DNA from: Spirochaetota bacterium
GTDB lineage: Bacteria; Spirochaetota; Spirochaetia; DSM-27196; PWMO01
Assembly: GCA_009908925.1 (NCBI GenBank)
Contig: JAAAOH010000117.1
Span: 1 to 12,688 of the forward strand
Direction: 5' to 3'
DNA length: 12,688 bases
Under the pieces are notes generated by a model that was not told the DNA's origin, did no database searches, and saw only the letters and a program-made list of their open reading frames with translations. Both the position numbers and the translations under genes were made by a program. How positions within the stretch are numbered: the first letter of the stretch is position 1; every line of letters begins with the position of its first letter. This document shows, one piece after another, positions 11,590 through 12,688 of this stretch.

Positions 11590-12688
11590 GCCCGTGAGGG
11601 CGCGCGTGGGAGAGCGGTTCTCGGCCTTTGCGGCCCGCCATATAGCCGGGTCCGTTCTCACCTCGGGGAGCCTCATAGAGCGATGCTCAACCGACATGAG
11701 CATCTTCCGCCGCACGCCCGCGGCGGTTCTCCGCCCCCGGGACGAATCCGACATTATGGCGACTCTCTCATTCGCTCGCGCCGAAGCGGTACCGATCACC
11801 GCCCGCGCCGGAGGCAGCAACACCGCTGGGGCGGCCCTCACGAACGGCATCGTGCTCCTCTTCGACCGCGGCGAGGAATGGAGCCGGCTGACCTACGACC
11901 CCGATAGCGGTGAGATAACCGCGGGACCTGCCGCCCGCCACGATGAGCTTCAGGCGCTGCTTCGCCTCAACGGGCGAACGCTCCCCTCCGACCCCTCGAG
12001 CGGTCCACTATCGCGCATCGGTGGAAACATCGCGACTAAAGCGAGCGGTCCGCATGCGCTGAAACACGGCGCGGTGGATCGCTACCTCATGGCCCTGCGC
12101 GTGGTGACCAACGAGGGAGACGTGATCGCGACGGATCGACCGCGGGAGCTGCCGGCGCGCATTCGCGACGGCGTGGAGGAAATCCGGCGGCGGGCTCTGG
12201 CGGACGAAGGGGTTCTCGAGCTGCTTCGCAGGCGACGCGACATGAAGATCGCAAGCGGCTACAACCTCTTCGCCCTTCTCGAGGAAGACGCCCACCTGCG
12301 TCTGGCACGGCTGCTCGCGGGCAGCGTGGGCACCCTGGGCATCGTAACTGAAGCCCGCCTGCGGACCGTCGCGGTGGAGGCCGGGCGAACGACGGTGGAG
12401 GTCTTTTTCGACACCGCTCATGCGGCCGTCGGTGCCGCCTCCCGCGCCGTCGAGCTCGGCGCAGCGGCCTGTGAGTTCCTCAACCGGGAGTGCATCCGTA
12501 TCGTCCGCGAGCGGCATCCGGAGCTCGAGCTCCCGGAGGCAGGCTCGCTGCTGCTTCTCGAGTTCACCGGTGAGGGGCACCACCACGCGGCAGCCGCCCT
12601 CGCCCGCGAGCTTGGCTCACGCGGTAGCCCGGCCCCGCGAATATCCTCCGACCCCGATGTACAGACCCGCCTCTGGGAAGTGCGAAAG
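11582..12688 (+). CDS. FAD-linked oxidase / 2-hydroxyacid dehydrogenase type (3' end outside window)
   Basis: The frame runs for 369 codons from GTG 11582 to the right edge without a stop. It encodes the FAD-binding part of a flavoprotein of the GlcD / D-lactate / D-2-hydroxyglutarate dehydrogenase group. The N-terminus has STDMSIFRRTPAAVLRPRDE (about 37-56), typical of the domain entry. FAD-binding segments are ITARAGGSNTAGAALTNG (72-89), DPSSGPLSRIGGNIATKASG (137-156) followed by PHALKHGAVDRYLMALRVV, SGYNLFALLEED (225-236), and LAGSVGTLGIVTEARL (245-260). The last codons read LWEVRK, as in the C-terminal substrate domain. The loop R75-A-G-G-S differs from the more usual RGGGTS by one Ala. 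The fuller YdiJ/Dld-like enzymes continue with an iron-sulphur domain; whether this one does lies beyond the window. The substrate cannot be named. It overlaps the ABC-F gene by eight bases, so the genes are co-translated. Confidence 0.88.
   Translation, partial: MAEPVRARVGERFSAFAARHIAGSVLTSGSLIERCSTDMSIFRRTPAAVLRPRDESDIMATLSFARAEAVPITARAGGSNTAGAALTNGIVLLFDRGEEWSRLTYDPDSGEITAGPAARHDELQALLRLNGRTLPSDPSSGPLSRIGGNIATKASGPHALKHGAVDRYLMALRVVTNEGDVIATDRPRELPARIRDGVEEIRRRALADEGVLELLRRRRDMKIASGYNLFALLEEDAHLRLARLLAGSVGTLGIVTEARLRTVAVEAGRTTVEVFFDTAHAAVGAASRAVELGAAACEFLNRECIRIVRERHPELELPEAGSLLLLEFTGEGHHHAAAALARELGSRGSPAPRISSDPDVQTRLWEVRK

Noticed and set aside
10057..11850. A 597-codon open frame on the minus strand opposite the ABC-F gene
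   Set aside because: It lies antisense to a protein with complete ABC motifs, its amino acid make-up is that of a GC-rich shadow frame, and it crosses into the flavoprotein gene.

Overview
The window is GC-rich bacterial chromosome, packed with genes, with a strong G/C preference at third codon positions and frequent TTG and GTG starts. It looks like ordinary chromosomal core and envelope genes. I see no insertion sequence, integrase, tRNA, rRNA or CRISPR array. The best guess for the host is a free-living, probably anaerobic spirochaete or a relative. The clues are a rubredoxin, a TIGR02757/DUF2400 protein, an SH3 lipoprotein of a spirochaete-like type and several exported proteins of unknown function. 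That placement is inference, not proof.

Layout. (1) 2-325 is the 3' end of an unrecognised gene. (2) 410-4135 is a plus-strand run of three closely linked genes: a receiver-PAS-GGDEF-EAL cyclic-di-GMP protein, shikimate kinase (aroK) and chorismate synthase (aroC). aroC starts at a TTG inside aroK. A long imperfect hairpin in front of the first gene buries its ribosome binding site. (3) 4151-5268 on the minus strand holds a DUF2400 protein followed by a 54-residue rubredoxin. (4) 5305-5688 (plus) is a small membrane protein. It is divergent from the DUF2400 gene and convergent with 5705-6235 (minus), a six-helix membrane protein built from three related units. (5) 6303-12688 (plus) is a long run of overlapping or close genes: a TPR-type lipoprotein, a secreted protein with LPP20/FlgP-like features, an SH3 lipoprotein, an ABC-F ATPase, and an FAD-linked oxidase that runs off the right edge.

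Working together. The first run joins a second-messenger regulator to two enzymes of the shikimate pathway to chorismate; the link may be only transcriptional. The last run begins with three exported proteins that probably act together in the envelope, followed by a cytoplasmic ribosome-associated ATPase and a flavoprotein. The intergenic spaces at 5269-5304 and 6236-6302 carry good sigma70-type promoters whose -10 boxes end only 7 to 9 bases before the start codon. This suggests leaderless or nearly leaderless mRNAs, while neighbouring genes have clear Shine-Dalgarno sites.

Nothing here is clearly a new defence or mobile system. The most unusual items are the hairpin before the cyclic-di-GMP gene, the back-to-back leaderless promoters, and the cluster of uncharacterised envelope proteins.
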